A DNA stretch of 64,000 nucleotides from an uncultured Phocaeicola sp. GTDB taxonomy: Bacteria > Bacteroidota > Bacteroidia > Bacteroidales > Bacteroidaceae. A program made the position numbers and the translations under genes. The notes under the pieces were generated by a model that did no database searches, was not told the origin of the DNA, and was given only the letters and a program-made list of their open reading frames with translations. The stretch is from assembly GCA_948956705.1 (NCBI GenBank), contig CARCZS010000008.1, positions 1-64,000 on the forward strand, read 5' to 3'. Below, one piece after another: positions 1 to 10,150 of the stretch (position 1 is the first letter of the stretch; each line of letters opens with the position of its first letter).

Positions 1-54
1 CGAGCGAACCTCGCCCCTACGAACGAAACGACAGCATTATCCACGTTTTGACAC
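1..54. repeat. Partial copy of 142-bp interspersed repeat (right end)
   Basis: The first 54 bases match the right-hand end of the element found complete at 46934-47075 and 55869-56010. They include the CTCGCCCCTACGAACG stretch and end in the terminal repeat GTTTTGACAC. The left part lies outside the window. No coding potential is assigned. Confidence 0.85.
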
Positions 55-133
55 CTTCGATAAAAGGGAAGTTTTGATACATCCCTCTGATTATATTAAA
101 TGTTCTTACTTGACCAAACTAATCACCAAACCA

Positions 134-415
134 TTAGAAAGATTCAATAATCAGTTCTGATGCCAACATTCCCTCAATAGCCTCACCAAAAGCCTTAAAG
201 TGAGCCGATGCTGCATGCACCGCCATAGCCTGCTCGTCCTTATACTCCTCATAAAAAATAAAGAGAGTAGGGCAGAAAGGATTCTGATAAAGGTTGTAGC
301 TGATATTACCTGCTTCGGCACGAGTACCTTCTATCAAGGCCGTAGCCGCAGTCATAAACTCTTTTTCTTTGCCGGCAAGTACCTCAGCACGTGCCACAAT
401 CGTTTTCTTTTCCAT
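134..415 (-). CDS. Antibiotic biosynthesis monooxygenase (ABM)-domain protein, putative quinol monooxygenase
   Basis: A 93-residue protein that fits a single ABM (dimeric alpha/beta barrel) domain of the YgiN/quinol monooxygenase type. It shows the typical N-terminal strand (TIVARAEVLAGKEKEF), a central strand with aromatics (NISYNLYQNP...FIFYEEY) and the family-typical HAASAHFKAF segment near residues 67-76. There is no signal peptide, so it is probably cytosolic. Members oxidise quinols or similar small aromatics without metal or flavin, or act as heme-degrading or stress proteins; the substrate here cannot be read from sequence. It starts only about 32 bases after the sulfatase stop on the same strand, so the two may be co-transcribed, though a shared role is not evident. 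Confidence 0.75.
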   Translation of the reverse strand: MEKKTIVARAEVLAGKEKEFMTAATALIEGTRAEAGNISYNLYQNPFCPTLFIFYEEYKDEQAMAVHAASAHFKAFGEAIEGMLASELIIESF

Positions 416-447
416 AATGTTTAATGTTTCGTATTTTGTTACTGATA

Positions 448-1980
448 TTAATTAAAGTCGGGCAAAGTAACCGAGAAGTTAGGATTCGGTATATGCTGTG
501 ACTTGATTACTTCTTTCATCTGTTTTACAATTTCAGGATGTTCGGCTGCTACATCATGGTCTTCGTGAATATCCTCGGCAAGATTATAAAGGAACGGTTT
601 GCCACTCTTCACTACCATCTTCCAATCACCCATGCGTACACCTATCTGGTCGGTTTCGTCAAATTCCCAATAAAGGAAATCGTGTTGCTTTTGTCCTTCC
701 TGTCCGGTCAACGTAGGATAGATAGAAATCCCATCGAAATAATCAGTACCTTTTTTCTTTTTATTGGTATATTTCTTCACGTAGTTCTTCACACCTGCCA
801 CATCGCAGAATGTCGGCATCAAATCATAAAATGCAAACTGATGGTCATTGACTTGTCCGGCTTCCACTTTACCCGGCCAACGAACAATAAACGGAATACG
901 GATACCGCCTTCGTAGCATTGACGCTTCAAACCGCGCAACTTACCGTCACGTCCAAAGAATGTAGGATCTGCACCACCTTCCTCGTGAGGGCCGTTATCA
1001 CTGGTAAAGATAACCAATGTATTTTCATCCATTCCTTTTTCTTTCAGTTTCTTCAGCACTTCGCCCACATAATAATCCAGACGGGTAATCATACCGGCAA
1101 ACTGTGCATGCGTATGGACAGAAGCATTGTAACGCGAACCTTCCGAACCTCCCCATGTCTTGTCATGGAAGAACTTCTTCTGATATCCTTCCAGGATAGA
1201 ATCCTCAGGTTGAACTAATTCCGCATGAGGCAATGTATAAGTAAATACACCGAAGAACGGTTGTTTGCCGTCTTGCTTATCAAGCCACTTCATGGCTTCC
1301 TGATGAATCATATCGGCAGAATATTGCGGACGTTTATAGTATTCTTTGCCGTACATGGGATATTTGATATTTTCATCCATTATCACACGCACCACAGCTG
1401 TGTCGCCCATTGATTTGCTATAACGGTTTAAGAAGTTCGGATAGTAAAGATGGGCCTGGAACTGACATATAAAACCATAAAACTCGTCGATACCCCGTTT
1501 GTCGGGAGTAGAAACGGAACCTTCATAGCCTCCTGCCCACTTACCGAACATACCGGTGGTATAACCGTTATCTTTCATTATCTCAGGGATGATTATGTGT
1601 TCGGGGTCATAAGGATGCTGCCCCACCACTGAATATTCTTTGTTATTACCATACATCACGATGGGAGCGTCACGCCAATACTCTTTATTTCCACGCACTT
1701 CACAGTGACCGGTATGCTGTCCTGTCATAAACGAAGCACGGGAAGGGGCACTTACCGGACTTCCTGAATAAGCCTGAGTAAAGCGCATGCCCTCTTTGGC
1801 CATATTATCAATATTAGGAGTACTGATATATGATTGGCCGTAACAGCCCAAGTCGCCATATCCCATATCATCACACATAATGTATATGATATTTGGCTTC
1901 ACGTCATGACTCTTTTGTGCATAAGCACCCAACGAAGTAAGGGCAAGTCCACTGCCCAGCCATAAAAGTTTTTTGTTCAT
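448..1980 (-). CDS. Exported sulfatase (alkaline phosphatase superfamily, serine-type)
   Basis: A 510-residue protein with a signal peptide (residues about 1-21, ending GAYAQ), so periplasmic or surface-exposed. The sulfatase fold is clear: metal-binding DDMGYGD at residues 37-43, the formylglycine motif S-A-P-S-R-A-S at 77-83 followed by FMTGQHTGH, and a later TSDNGPHEEGG metal-ligand segment. The residue to be modified is Ser77, so this is the S-type, which in anaerobes needs a radical-SAM anaerobic sulfatase maturase encoded elsewhere. Length is normal for Bacteroides polysaccharide or host-glycan sulfatases. The exact sulfated sugar is unknown. It leads a probable two-gene unit with the ABM protein downstream; TACCTTTG at 2007-2014 is a suitable -7 element. 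Confidence 0.92.
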   Translation of the reverse strand: MNKKLLWLGSGLALTSLGAYAQKSHDVKPNIIYIMCDDMGYGDLGCYGQSYISTPNIDNMAKEGMRFTQAYSGSPVSAPSRASFMTGQHTGHCEVRGNKEYWRDAPIVMYGNNKEYSVVGQHPYDPEHIIIPEIMKDNGYTTGMFGKWAGGYEGSVSTPDKRGIDEFYGFICQFQAHLYYPNFLNRYSKSMGDTAVVRVIMDENIKYPMYGKEYYKRPQYSADMIHQEAMKWLDKQDGKQPFFGVFTYTLPHAELVQPEDSILEGYQKKFFHDKTWGGSEGSRYNASVHTHAQFAGMITRLDYYVGEVLKKLKEKGMDENTLVIFTSDNGPHEEGGADPTFFGRDGKLRGLKRQCYEGGIRIPFIVRWPGKVEAGQVNDHQFAFYDLMPTFCDVAGVKNYVKKYTNKKKKGTDYFDGISIYPTLTGQEGQKQHDFLYWEFDETDQIGVRMGDWKMVVKSGKPFLYNLAEDIHEDHDVAAEHPEIVKQMKEVIKSQHIPNPNFSVTLPDFN

Positions 1981-2006
1981 TCTATATATCTATTAAAGGT
2001 TATACG

Positions 2007-2014
2007 CAAAGGTA
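2007..2014 (-). promoter_or_regulatory. Promoter -7 element of the sulfatase gene
   Basis: On the minus strand this reads TACCTTTG, a match to the Bacteroidetes consensus TAnnTTTG, 27 bases upstream of the sulfatase start. No clear -33 TTTG is seen at the usual spacing. Confidence 0.5.
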
Positions 2015-2100
2015 TACAAAAGCAACTAATATTATTGATAAACAATGCAATTTATGAATTATATTTTAGACAACAAAGAACATGAATAAAAAAATAGTCT

Positions 2101-2108
2101 TAACTTTG
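2101..2108 (+). promoter_or_regulatory. Promoter -7 element of the tricorn-like protease gene
   Basis: TAACTTTG matches TAnnTTTG, 36 bases before the start codon. The -33 box is poor. Confidence 0.45.
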
Positions 2109-2144
2109 CTCCTATAAGCAACAATATTACAAACAGCAAGTAAA

Positions 2145-5100
2145 ATGAATAAAAAACTATTATTCACCCTGTTACTGGCAGGGAGTGCCGCTGTCGGACA
2201 TGCTACCGATGAGGCCAGATTATTACGCTTTCCTGCTACAAACGGACAGGAAGTCGTGTTCTCCTATGCAGGCGATTTGTACAAAGCTCCCCTGAAAGGT
2301 GGAGAGGCACAACGTCTCACTTCCCATATCGGCTATGAAATGTTTGCCCGTTTCTCGCCCGATGGCAAATCAATCGCCTTCACCGGACAATATGACGGAA
2401 ACACGGAAGTGTATCTGATGTCTGCCGATGGTGGAGAACCCACCCGACTGACTTACACCGCTACTAACAGTCGTGACGATTTGGGTGACCGTATGGGTCC
2501 GAACAATATCGTAATGACGTGGAGCCCCGACGGTAAGAACATTGTCTATCGTAACCGTATCAGCGACGGATTCGACGGAAAGCTCTGGACAATATCCAAA
2601 GAAGGAGGTATGTCCCAACTCATTCCATTACCCGAAGGCGGATTCTGTTCTTACTCTCCCGATGGCAAGAAACTGGCTTACAACCGTGTGATGCGTGAGT
2701 TCCGTAACTGGAAATACTATCGTGGCGGAATGGCAGACGATATCTGGATTTACAATCCTGCAAGCAAAAAAGTGGAAAACATTACTAATAATATAGCGCA
2801 AGATATTGTCCCCATGTGGATAGGCGACGAAATTTTCTTTATCTCCGACCGTGACATGACCATGAATATCTTTGTCTACAATACCCAGACGAAACAGACA
2901 GAGAAAGTAACCAATTATACAGACTACGATGTCAAATTCCCCAGTTCGAACGGTGAAATCATTGTATATGAAAACGGAGGATACCTCTATAAACTCGACC
3001 CGAAGACACGCCAGACCGAAAAAATATCCATTACTCTAAAATCAGATAATATCCTTGCCCGCAAGGAAATGAAGAAAGTGGCAGGCAACCTGACCGCAGC
3101 CAGTCTTTCTGCCGACGGACACCGAGTAGCGATAACTGCCCGCGGCGAAGTGTTTGATGTTCCGGCAGACAAAGGTGTGACCCGCAACATCACCCGTACT
3201 CCGGGAGCCAATGAACGCGATGCCGCCTGGAGCCCGGACGGAAAATACATTGCCTATATCAGCGACCGAACCGGAGAAACCGAAATCTGGCTGCAACCCT
3301 CCGAAGGCGGAGAAGCTATTCAACTGACCAAAAACAATGATACCTACATTCGCCAACTGATGTGGAGCCCGAACAGCAAAAAGGTGCTCTACACCGACCG
3401 CAAAAACCGTATCGTAGAAGTGGATATAACTTCAAAATCCAAGAAGACTGTCATGCAAAACCCCGAAGGAGAGTTTTACTCAGTCAATTACTCACCCGAC
3501 AGCCAATGGATTACTTATACCAAACCGGGCAAGAACAATATGGATGTGGTGTATGTATACCATCTCACCTCGGGCAAAGAATATCCCGTAACAGAGAAAT
3601 GGTACAACTCTTCATCTCCACATTTCAGTACCGACGGCAAATACCTTATCTTTACTTCCGAACGCGATTTCAATCCCATCTACAGCCAAACGGAGTGGAA
3701 TCATGCTTACAACCGCATGGGCGGAGTATATATCGCTTTATTGTCTAAAGACACCCCGTCGCCTTTCCTGCCATCGGACGAAAAAATAAGCATCGAAGAC
3801 AACACCCCCGAAAGCAAATCCGCAGCCAAAGACAATAAAGCGGACGACAAAGCAACCGGCGTAACCATTGATGCTGAAGGATTGCCCGGACGCTTGCTCA
3901 AACTTCCTCTTCCGGCAGGCTATTATTACCAGCTTTATTCTGACGGAAAGAAAGTATGGTACTCCAACTCAGGAAATACCAAAGTATTCGACCTGGCGGA
4001 ACAGAAAGAAGAAACCGTGGCCGAAGGAGCTAACATGAGCGTAGCCGAAAGCAATAAAAAAGCAATATTCTACAAAGGCGGCGACCTGTATGTATGCGAT
4101 TTTCCTTGCAGCAAAGCCGCTTTAGACAAGAAGGTAAATCTGGACAATATGATTGCCCCGATAGACTATCCACAAGAATGGGCACAAATCTTTGACGAGA
4201 CCTGGCGTGCCTTCCGTGATGGTTTCTATCTGGAGAATATGCATGGAGTAGACTGGAAAGCCATTAAAACAAAATATGCCGCCCTGCTTCCTTATGCAAA
4301 AACCCGGTTAGACCTCAATTACATTATCGGTGAGATGATTGCCGAATTAGCCTGTGGACATGCTTACGTGAATCCGGGAGAAATCAAAGGGCCCGAACGC
4401 ATCAAGATGGGTTTGCTGGGTGCAGAATTGAGTCGCGACAAGAGTGGATTCTACCGTATCGAGAAGATTTTACCGGGAGCTGTTTACAGCCAAAAGCTCC
4501 GTTCCCCGCTTACCGAACCGGGCCTCGGCATAAAAGAAGGTGATTACATCACTGCTGTCGACGGTATCCCGACTACCACCGTAGACAATATCTACAGTCT
4601 ACTGACAGGCAAAGCAGGTGTACTGACCGAATTAAGCATCAACAGCACTGCCTCTGCCAAAGGTGCGCGCAAAGTAGTGGTCAGCCCGATTGACAATGAA
4701 TATCCATTGTACCACTACAATTGGGTACAAAACAATATCAAGAAAGTGGAAGAAGCCACCAACGGACGTGTAGGTTATATCTATATCCCCGATATGGGTC
4801 CTGACGGACTGAACGAATTTGCCCGTTACTTCTATCCTCAGTTGGACAAGGAAGCACTCATCATCGACGACCGTGCCAATGGCGGCGGCAATGTCTCACC
4901 TATGATTATCGAACGCTTGCTTCGCCAGCCTTACCGTCTGACCATGAGCCGCACGTCTACCAAAGTCGGAACCATTCCCGATGCCACGTTAGTAGGGCCG
5001 AAGGTATTGCTCATCAATAAATATTCGGCTTCGGACGGTGACTTGTTCCCTTGGAGTTTCAAAGCAAACAAAATCGGTAAAGTAATCGGTACCCGTACCT

Positions 5101-5381
5101 GGGGCGGCATTGTCGGAATCAGCGGCCCGCTGCCTTATATGGACGATACGGACGTACGTGTTCCGTTCTTTACCAACTTCGATGCCAAGACCGGTCAGTG
5201 GATTGTGGAAAATCACGGTGTAGACCCTGATATCCTGATTGACAATGATCCGGTGAAAGAACAAATGGGAGAGGACCAGCAACTGAATAAAGCCATAGAG
5301 GTCATTATGCAAGAGCTGAAAGACCGCAAACCATTACCTAAAGTTCCGGCTCCGAGAACATTCAAGGATTTGGGATTATAA
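2145..5381 (+). CDS. Tricorn protease homolog (S41 family, beta-propeller + PDZ)
   Basis: A 1078-residue protein with a signal peptide (about 1-20, ending GHATDE), unlike the cytosolic archaeal tricorn. Order of parts: a long N-terminal series of WD40/PD40-type propeller blades (repeated WSPDGKxIxY and FSPDGKxIAF segments, to about residue 530), a low-complexity charged linker (about 545-575), a core domain with GHAYV whose His739 matches the tricorn catalytic histidine, a PDZ-like stretch (about 760-850), and the C-terminal S41 domain with DDRANGGGN and the nucleophile motif SASDGD at 961-966. It probably degrades peptides in the periplasm. A strong terminator follows. The homology is secure; substrates are unknown. 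Confidence 0.93.
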   Translation: MNKKLLFTLLLAGSAAVGHATDEARLLRFPATNGQEVVFSYAGDLYKAPLKGGEAQRLTSHIGYEMFARFSPDGKSIAFTGQYDGNTEVYLMSADGGEPTRLTYTATNSRDDLGDRMGPNNIVMTWSPDGKNIVYRNRISDGFDGKLWTISKEGGMSQLIPLPEGGFCSYSPDGKKLAYNRVMREFRNWKYYRGGMADDIWIYNPASKKVENITNNIAQDIVPMWIGDEIFFISDRDMTMNIFVYNTQTKQTEKVTNYTDYDVKFPSSNGEIIVYENGGYLYKLDPKTRQTEKISITLKSDNILARKEMKKVAGNLTAASLSADGHRVAITARGEVFDVPADKGVTRNITRTPGANERDAAWSPDGKYIAYISDRTGETEIWLQPSEGGEAIQLTKNNDTYIRQLMWSPNSKKVLYTDRKNRIVEVDITSKSKKTVMQNPEGEFYSVNYSPDSQWITYTKPGKNNMDVVYVYHLTSGKEYPVTEKWYNSSSPHFSTDGKYLIFTSERDFNPIYSQTEWNHAYNRMGGVYIALLSKDTPSPFLPSDEKISIEDNTPESKSAAKDNKADDKATGVTIDAEGLPGRLLKLPLPAGYYYQLYSDGKKVWYSNSGNTKVFDLAEQKEETVAEGANMSVAESNKKAIFYKGGDLYVCDFPCSKAALDKKVNLDNMIAPIDYPQEWAQIFDETWRAFRDGFYLENMHGVDWKAIKTKYAALLPYAKTRLDLNYIIGEMIAELACGHAYVNPGEIKGPERIKMGLLGAELSRDKSGFYRIEKILPGAVYSQKLRSPLTEPGLGIKEGDYITAVDGIPTTTVDNIYSLLTGKAGVLTELSINSTASAKGARKVVVSPIDNEYPLYHYNWVQNNIKKVEEATNGRVGYIYIPDMGPDGLNEFARYFYPQLDKEALIIDDRANGGGNVSPMIIERLLRQPYRLTMSRTSTKVGTIPDATLVGPKVLLINKYSASDGDLFPWSFKANKIGKVIGTRTWGGIVGISGPLPYMDDTDVRVPFFTNFDAKTGQWIVENHGVDPDILIDNDPVKEQMGEDQQLNKAIEVIMQELKDRKPLPKVPAPRTFKDLGL

Positions 5382-5393
5382 TAAATCATTCAA

Positions 5394-5436
5394 AATATAT
5401 CGGGTGTCCGACTTTGGTCATCCGATATATTTTTTT
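5394..5436 (+). terminator. Rho-independent terminator after the tricorn-like gene
   Basis: Arms AATATATCGGGTG (5394-5406) and CATCCGATATATT (5419-5431) pair over 13 bp with one G-U pair, followed directly by a T-run. Confidence 0.85.
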
Positions 5437-5483
5437 AATTTTATCCAACAAACGTCAATTCATTCACTTTCTTCGGCTAAATA

Positions 5484-5514
5484 TTTGAAGATGTTATCGT
5501 TATCACTATCTTTG
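5484..5514 (+). promoter_or_regulatory. Promoter of the 202-residue lipoprotein gene
   Basis: TTTG at 5484-5487, a 19-base spacer and TATCTTTG at 5507-5514: a full match to the Bacteroidetes -33/-7 consensus, 36 bases before the start codon. It is the best-matching promoter in the window. Confidence 0.75.
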
Positions 5515-5550
5515 AACTCAATAATCACTAAAAACTAAAACTAACACAAC

Positions 5551-6159
5551 ATGAAACGCTACTCTTATTTATTCTTAGCAGCACTTGCACTCAGTTCTTG
5601 CCAAAACGATGATAATAATACCATCTACAACGATTTTGGAGGTATGTATAAAATTACTTCCATGCAATCAGAGAATCCCCTCGATCTGAACAATGACGGA
5701 ATACAATCTTTCGATCTTTACGAAGAAATAGCCGCCCCGGTTTATTCGTCCAAAAACACTTCAGATCAAGAAGCAATCCCATTCTATCATTTCGACGAAT
5801 GGTCAAACTATGCAGAAGTCAGACCGGCATTTCATGACCAAAGCGATTATCCGCTTCTTCTATTGAAACTTCCCTTGCAAGAAATCAGTAATGAAGGCAG
5901 TGATACTCCCTTTTTAACTTTCTATGGACACGACTTGAGTGACTATGAATACACGCTCACGGATAATTCCCGCGTCGATTTGAAACTCGTTACTCCCAGT
6001 GCCGTCCGTTTGGGGGTAGTGGAACGATTGGAAAGAATGGACAAAGATAATTTTGTCGTTTCAATGACGGCACGTTTCTTTGATTTTTCTACCCGTAAAT
6101 GGATATATACTCCTATCACTGTCACTTATAAAAGAGTAACGGACAGCAGTAGTTTATAA
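5551..6159 (+). CDS. Small surface or periplasmic lipoprotein of unknown function
   Basis: A 202-residue protein with a lipoprotein signal peptide: MKRYSYLFLAALALSSC with Cys17, followed by QNDDNN. The acidic residues just after the cysteine resemble the lipoprotein export signal of Bacteroidetes, so it may reach the cell surface. The mature part is acidic and beta-rich by eye (many alternating hydrophobics, FVVSMTARFFDFSTRKWIYTPITVTYKRV at the end, which looks like a strand hairpin). I do not recognise a family; it resembles the many short orphan lipoproteins of Bacteroides. It has its own promoter and sits between a terminator and leuS, so it is probably monocistronic. Confidence 0.8.
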   Translation: MKRYSYLFLAALALSSCQNDDNNTIYNDFGGMYKITSMQSENPLDLNNDGIQSFDLYEEIAAPVYSSKNTSDQEAIPFYHFDEWSNYAEVRPAFHDQSDYPLLLLKLPLQEISNEGSDTPFLTFYGHDLSDYEYTLTDNSRVDLKLVTPSAVRLGVVERLERMDKDNFVVSMTARFFDFSTRKWIYTPITVTYKRVTDSSSL

Positions 6160-6252
6160 AGAATCGTACTCCCGCCCATCGCAGGAAGTGCCCCATGTCT
6201 GTCCGAATGTATTTTCTTCGCCTGTTATTTCTGTTATCTCCCCGACTTTCAT

Positions 6253-6260
6253 TATCTTTG
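6253..6260 (+). promoter_or_regulatory. Promoter -7 element of leuS
   Basis: TATCTTTG, 42 bases before the leuS start, with TTTC at 6228-6231 as a possible -33 box. Confidence 0.55.
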
Positions 6261-6302
6261 CAACCACTTAATAACAAAGATATTAAATAACAAAAATAAA
6301 TC

Positions 6303-9137
6303 ATGGAATACAATTTCAGAGAGATTGAGAAGAAATGGCAGCAGCGATGGGTGGAAAACCACACCTATCAGGTGACTGAAGACGAATCGAAAAAGAAATT
6401 CTACGTGCTCAATATGTTCCCTTATCCATCAGGGGCAGGATTGCACGTGGGACATCCGCTGGGATATATCGCCAGCGATATTTATGCACGTTACAAACGC
6501 TTGCAGGGATTTAACGTCCTCAACCCGATGGGTTACGACGCTTACGGACTTCCTGCCGAACAATATGCTATCCAGACCGGACAGCACCCCGCCATCACTA
6601 CCGTCAACAATATCAACCGCTACCGCGAACAGTTGGATAAAATCGGTTTCTGCTTTGACTGGAACCGTGAAGTCCGCACTTGCGAACCGGGCTATTATCA
6701 TTGGACTCAATGGGCCTTCCAGCAGATGTTCAATAGTTTCTATTGCAATGCGTGTTCATCGGCACAGCCCATCAGCAAACTGATAGAGCACTTCGCACAA
6801 AAAGGAACCGAAGGACTGGATGTAGCTTGCAGCGAAGAACTCAGCTTTACTGCCGAAGAATGGAACGCCAAGAGCGAAAAGGAACAACAGGAAATCCTGA
6901 TGAACTACCGCATCGCTTACTTGGGCGAAACAATGGTAAACTGGTGCCCGCAACTGGGAACTGTCCTTGCCAATGATGAAGTGGTGGACGGAGTTTCGGA
7001 ACGTGGCGGTTTCCCCGTGGTACAGAAAAAGATGCGCCAGTGGTGCTTGCGCGTTTCGGCATACGCTCAACGTTTGCTCGAAGGACTGGACAATGTGGAC
7101 TGGACAGACTCTCTGAAAGAAACACAACGCAACTGGATAGGCCGTTCGGAAGGTACGGAAGTACAGTTCAAGGTGAAAGACAGTGATATCGAATTCACCA
7201 TCTTTACCACCCGCGCAGATACCATGTTCGGTGTAACCTTCATGGTTCTGGCTCCCGAAAGTGAATTGGTGGCACAGCTTACCACTCCCGAACAAAAAGA
7301 GGAAGTGGACGCTTATCTGGACCGCACCAAGAAACGTACCGAACGCGAACGTATCGCCGACCGCCGTGTGACCGGTGTATTCAGCGGTTCGTATGCCATC
7401 AATCCGTTTACAGGCGATGCCGTTCCCGTATGGATTAGTGATTATGTACTGGCAGGTTATGGTACAGGCGCTATCATGGCGGTTCCTGCCCACGACAGCC
7501 GTGACTATGCTTTTGCCAAGCATTTCAATCTGCCCATCGTTCCGTTGGTGGAAGGTTGTGATGTAAGCGAAGAAAGTTTCGATGCCAAAGAAGGTATTGT
7601 TTGCAACTCACCTCGTCAGGATGTCACTCCTTACTGCGATCTTTCTTTGAACGGTCTGACTATCAAAGAAGCTATCGCCGCAACTAAAGAATATGTAAAA
7701 GCTCATAATCTGGGACGTGTGAAAGTGAATTATCGTCTTCGCGACGCCATCTTCTCACGCCAGCGTTACTGGGGCGAACCGTTCCCCGTATATTACAAAG
7801 ACGGTATGCCTTACATGATTGATTCCTCTAAATTGCCGCTCGAACTTCCCGAAGTCGCTAAGTTCCTGCCTACCGAGACAGGCGAGCCTCCATTGGGCCA
7901 CGCTACCAAGTGGGCTTGGGATGTAGAAAAGGGCGAAGTAGTGGAAAACGCTTTGATTGACCATGTAAATGTATTCCCGCTGGAACTGAATACCATGCCG
8001 GGCTTTGCCGGTTCATCCGCATACTATCTGCGCTATATGGACCCGCACAACGACCAAGCACTGGTATCGGAAAAGGCAGACCACTACTGGCAGAATGTAG
8101 ACCTTTATGTGGGAGGTACCGAGCACGCTACCGGCCACTTGATTTACTCTCGTTTCTGGAACAAGTTCCTGCACGATCTGGGTATAAGCATCAAGGAAGA
8201 ACCGTTCCAGAAGTTGGTGAACCAAGGAATGATTCAGGGACGAAGCAACTTTGTATATCGTATCAAAGATACCAATACCTTTGTATCACTGAACCTGAAA
8301 GACCAGTATGAAACGACTCCGCTGCATGTGGATGTGAACATTGTTTCAAACGACATTCTGGATACCGAAGCATTCAAGGCATGGCGCCCCGAATACAACA
8401 ATGCAGCGTTTATCCTCGAAGATGGAAAGTACATCTGCGGATGGGCGGTAGAGAAGATGAGTAAATCCATGTACAACGTGGTTAATCCCGATATGATTGT
8501 CGAGAAATATGGTGCCGACACTTTGCGTATGTACGAAATGTTCCTCGGCCCGGTGGAACAGTCCAAACCTTGGGATACCAATGGTATTGACGGTGTTCAC
8601 CGTTTCTTGAAGAAACTTTGGAACTTATTCTACAGCCGTACCGACGAGTTTATGCCGGTGGAAGGCGATCCGACCAAAGAAGAACTGAAAGCTATCCATA
8701 AACTGATCAAAAAAGTAACCGGAGACATCGAAACCTTCTCTTACAATACTTCTATCAGTGCTTTCATGATTTGTGTAAACGAATTGAGCAGTTTAAAATG
8801 CCGCAACAAGGCAATATTGAGCAACCTCATCATCTTGTTGGCTCCGTTTGCCCCCCACTTCGCTGAAGAACTTTGGGAAGCTTTGGGCAACACCACCAGC
8901 GTATGCGATGCACAGTGGCCTGCATTCAATGAAGATTACTTGAAAGAGGATAGCGTGAAATATACCATCTCGTTCAATGGTAAGGCACGTTTCACTATGG
9001 AGTTCCCAGCCGATGCCGACAACGATACCATTCAGGCAACTGTTATGGCAGACGAACAGGCACAGAAATGGATTGAAGGCAAGACTCCGAAGAAGGTAAT
9101 TATCGTTCCGAAGAAGATTGTAAACATTGTATTATAA
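6303..9137 (+). CDS. leuS: Leucyl-tRNA synthetase
   Basis: A 944-residue class I synthetase that charges tRNA-Leu in the cytosol. The HIGH-type motif is HVGH at 48-51, inside [19 protein letters not shown] is at 718-722. The CP1 editing domain that hydrolyses mischarged tRNA lies between them (threonine-rich [12 protein letters not shown] and [13 protein letters not shown] segments). A C-terminal anticodon-binding domain follows ([28 protein letters not shown]). The length is somewhat above the approximately 860 residues of E. coli LeuRS, as is usual in Bacteroidetes. It has its own promoter and is followed by a long hairpin at 9156-9199. Confidence 0.98.
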   Translation: MEYNFREIEKKWQQRWVENHTYQVTEDESKKKFYVLNMFPYPSGAGLHVGHPLGYIASDIYARYKRLQGFNVLNPMGYDAYGLPAEQYAIQTGQHPAITTVNNINRYREQLDKIGFCFDWNREVRTCEPGYYHWTQWAFQQMFNSFYCNACSSAQPISKLIEHFAQKGTEGLDVACSEELSFTAEEWNAKSEKEQQEILMNYRIAYLGETMVNWCPQLGTVLANDEVVDGVSERGGFPVVQKKMRQWCLRVSAYAQRLLEGLDNVDWTDSLKETQRNWIGRSEGTEVQFKVKDSDIEFTIFTTRADTMFGVTFMVLAPESELVAQLTTPEQKEEVDAYLDRTKKRTERERIADRRVTGVFSGSYAINPFTGDAVPVWISDYVLAGYGTGAIMAVPAHDSRDYAFAKHFNLPIVPLVEGCDVSEESFDAKEGIVCNSPRQDVTPYCDLSLNGLTIKEAIAATKEYVKAHNLGRVKVNYRLRDAIFSRQRYWGEPFPVYYKDGMPYMIDSSKLPLELPEVAKFLPTETGEPPLGHATKWAWDVEKGEVVENALIDHVNVFPLELNTMPGFAGSSAYYLRYMDPHNDQALVSEKADHYWQNVDLYVGGTEHATGHLIYSRFWNKFLHDLGISIKEEPFQKLVNQGMIQGRSNFVYRIKDTNTFVSLNLKDQYETTPLHVDVNIVSNDILDTEAFKAWRPEYNNAAFILEDGKYICGWAVEKMSKSMYNVVNPDMIVEKYGADTLRMYEMFLGPVEQSKPWDTNGIDGVHRFLKKLWNLFYSRTDEFMPVEGDPTKEELKAIHKLIKKVTGDIETFSYNTSISAFMICVNELSSLKCRNKAILSNLIILLAPFAPHFAEELWEALGNTTSVCDAQWPAFNEDYLKEDSVKYTISFNGKARFTMEFPADADNDTIQATVMADEQAQKWIEGKTPKKVIIVPKKIVNIVL

Positions 9138-9155
9138 TCGCTACTGTATTTTACA

Positions 9156-9199
9156 GTGTGTCAAAAGCAATACGATAACAAAAATTGCTTTTGACACAC
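9156..9199. repeat. Perfect 16-bp inverted repeat after leuS, possible terminator
   Basis: GTGTGTCAAAAGCAAT (9156-9171) and its exact reverse complement (9184-9199) flank a 12-base AT-rich loop. There is no T-run after the stem. The outer 11 bases GTGTGTCAAAA are the same as the terminal repeat of the 142-bp element at 46934 and 55869, so this may be a minimal relative of that repeat that now acts as a terminator or barrier between leuS and the next gene. Confidence 0.7.
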
Positions 9200-9236
9200 C
9201 TTCCTACTTCACACTAAAACCAATCCTCATTATCAC

Positions 9237-10133
9237 ATGGACAAAATATTAAAAATCAAACTCGGCAGAGAGGTAAAAGACTATTTAGCCATTACCTTCG
9301 GGCTGATATGCTATGCACTGGGATGGGCAGCTTTTTTATTACCTTATCAAATTACGACAGGTGGAGTAACAGGTATTGCTGCCATTATCTATTATGCTAC
9401 AGGCATTGAAATCCAAGTCTCTTACTTTGTCATCAATGCTGTGTTCTTAGGATTCGCGCTGAAAATATTAGGCCCTAAATTCAGTCTTAAAACCATCTAC
9501 GCCATTTTCATGCTGACTTTCCTGTTATGGTTCTTCCAAGTATTGTTAAAAGGTCCCAATGGTGAACTTCCACAATTATTAGGTCCGGGGCAAGAATTTA
9601 TGGCTTGCGTAGTAGGTGCAGGATTGTTAGGATTCGGCATCGGTATCGTATTCTGTAACAACGGAAGCACGGGAGGAACAGATATCATTGCCTGGATTAT
9701 CAACAAATATAAGGATGTAACGTTAGGACGTATGATGATGTATTGTGACATCGTCATTATCTCTTCCTGTTATTTTATTTTCCATGACTGGAAACGCGTA
9801 TTATTTGGCTTCTGCGTACTTTTTATCATGAGCATTGTTATCGATTATGTGATAAACAGTACCCGCCAATCTGTTCAATTCCTCATTTTCTCGCGAAAAC
9901 ACGATGAAATAGCCGAAGGAATCACCAAGCAAATAGACCGTGGAGTAACTTTACTGGATGGTACCGGGTGGTATAGCAAACAAGGAATCAAGGTCGTAGT
10001 GGTATTGGCAAAGAAAAGCCAGTCACTGGATATATTCCGATTGGTGAAAGATATTGACCCCAATGCATTTATATCACAAAGCAATGTGGTGGGAGTGTAT
10101 GGTGAAGGATTTGATAAACTAAAAATAAAGTAA
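9237..10133 (+). CDS. YitT family membrane protein (DUF161 + DUF2179)
   Basis: A 298-residue inner-membrane protein. About five or six membrane segments occupy residues 15-210 (for example YLAITFGLICYALGWAAFLLP and VLFGFCVLFIMSIVIDYVI), with the family-typical glycine-rich QITTGGVTGIA and NNGSTGGTDIIAWIINKY stretches. A soluble DUF2179 domain follows (from about residue 218, FLIFSRKHDEIAEGITKQIDRGVTLLDGTGWYS...). The biochemical role of YitT proteins is not established; some are described as putative transporters. Length and domain order are normal. The BRO-like gene follows after only 17 bases, so read-through is likely. Confidence 0.9.
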   Translation: MDKILKIKLGREVKDYLAITFGLICYALGWAAFLLPYQITTGGVTGIAAIIYYATGIEIQVSYFVINAVFLGFALKILGPKFSLKTIYAIFMLTFLLWFFQVLLKGPNGELPQLLGPGQEFMACVVGAGLLGFGIGIVFCNNGSTGGTDIIAWIINKYKDVTLGRMMMYCDIVIISSCYFIFHDWKRVLFGFCVLFIMSIVIDYVINSTRQSVQFLIFSRKHDEIAEGITKQIDRGVTLLDGTGWYSKQGIKVVVVLAKKSQSLDIFRLVKDIDPNAFISQSNVVGVYGEGFDKLKIK

Positions 10134-10150
10134 CTAAAAGACAAAGAACG

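Noticed and set aside
6756..7523. 255-codon minus-strand frame opposite leuS
   Set aside because: Fully antisense to a conserved synthetase with clear motifs; a shadow of its codon bias.
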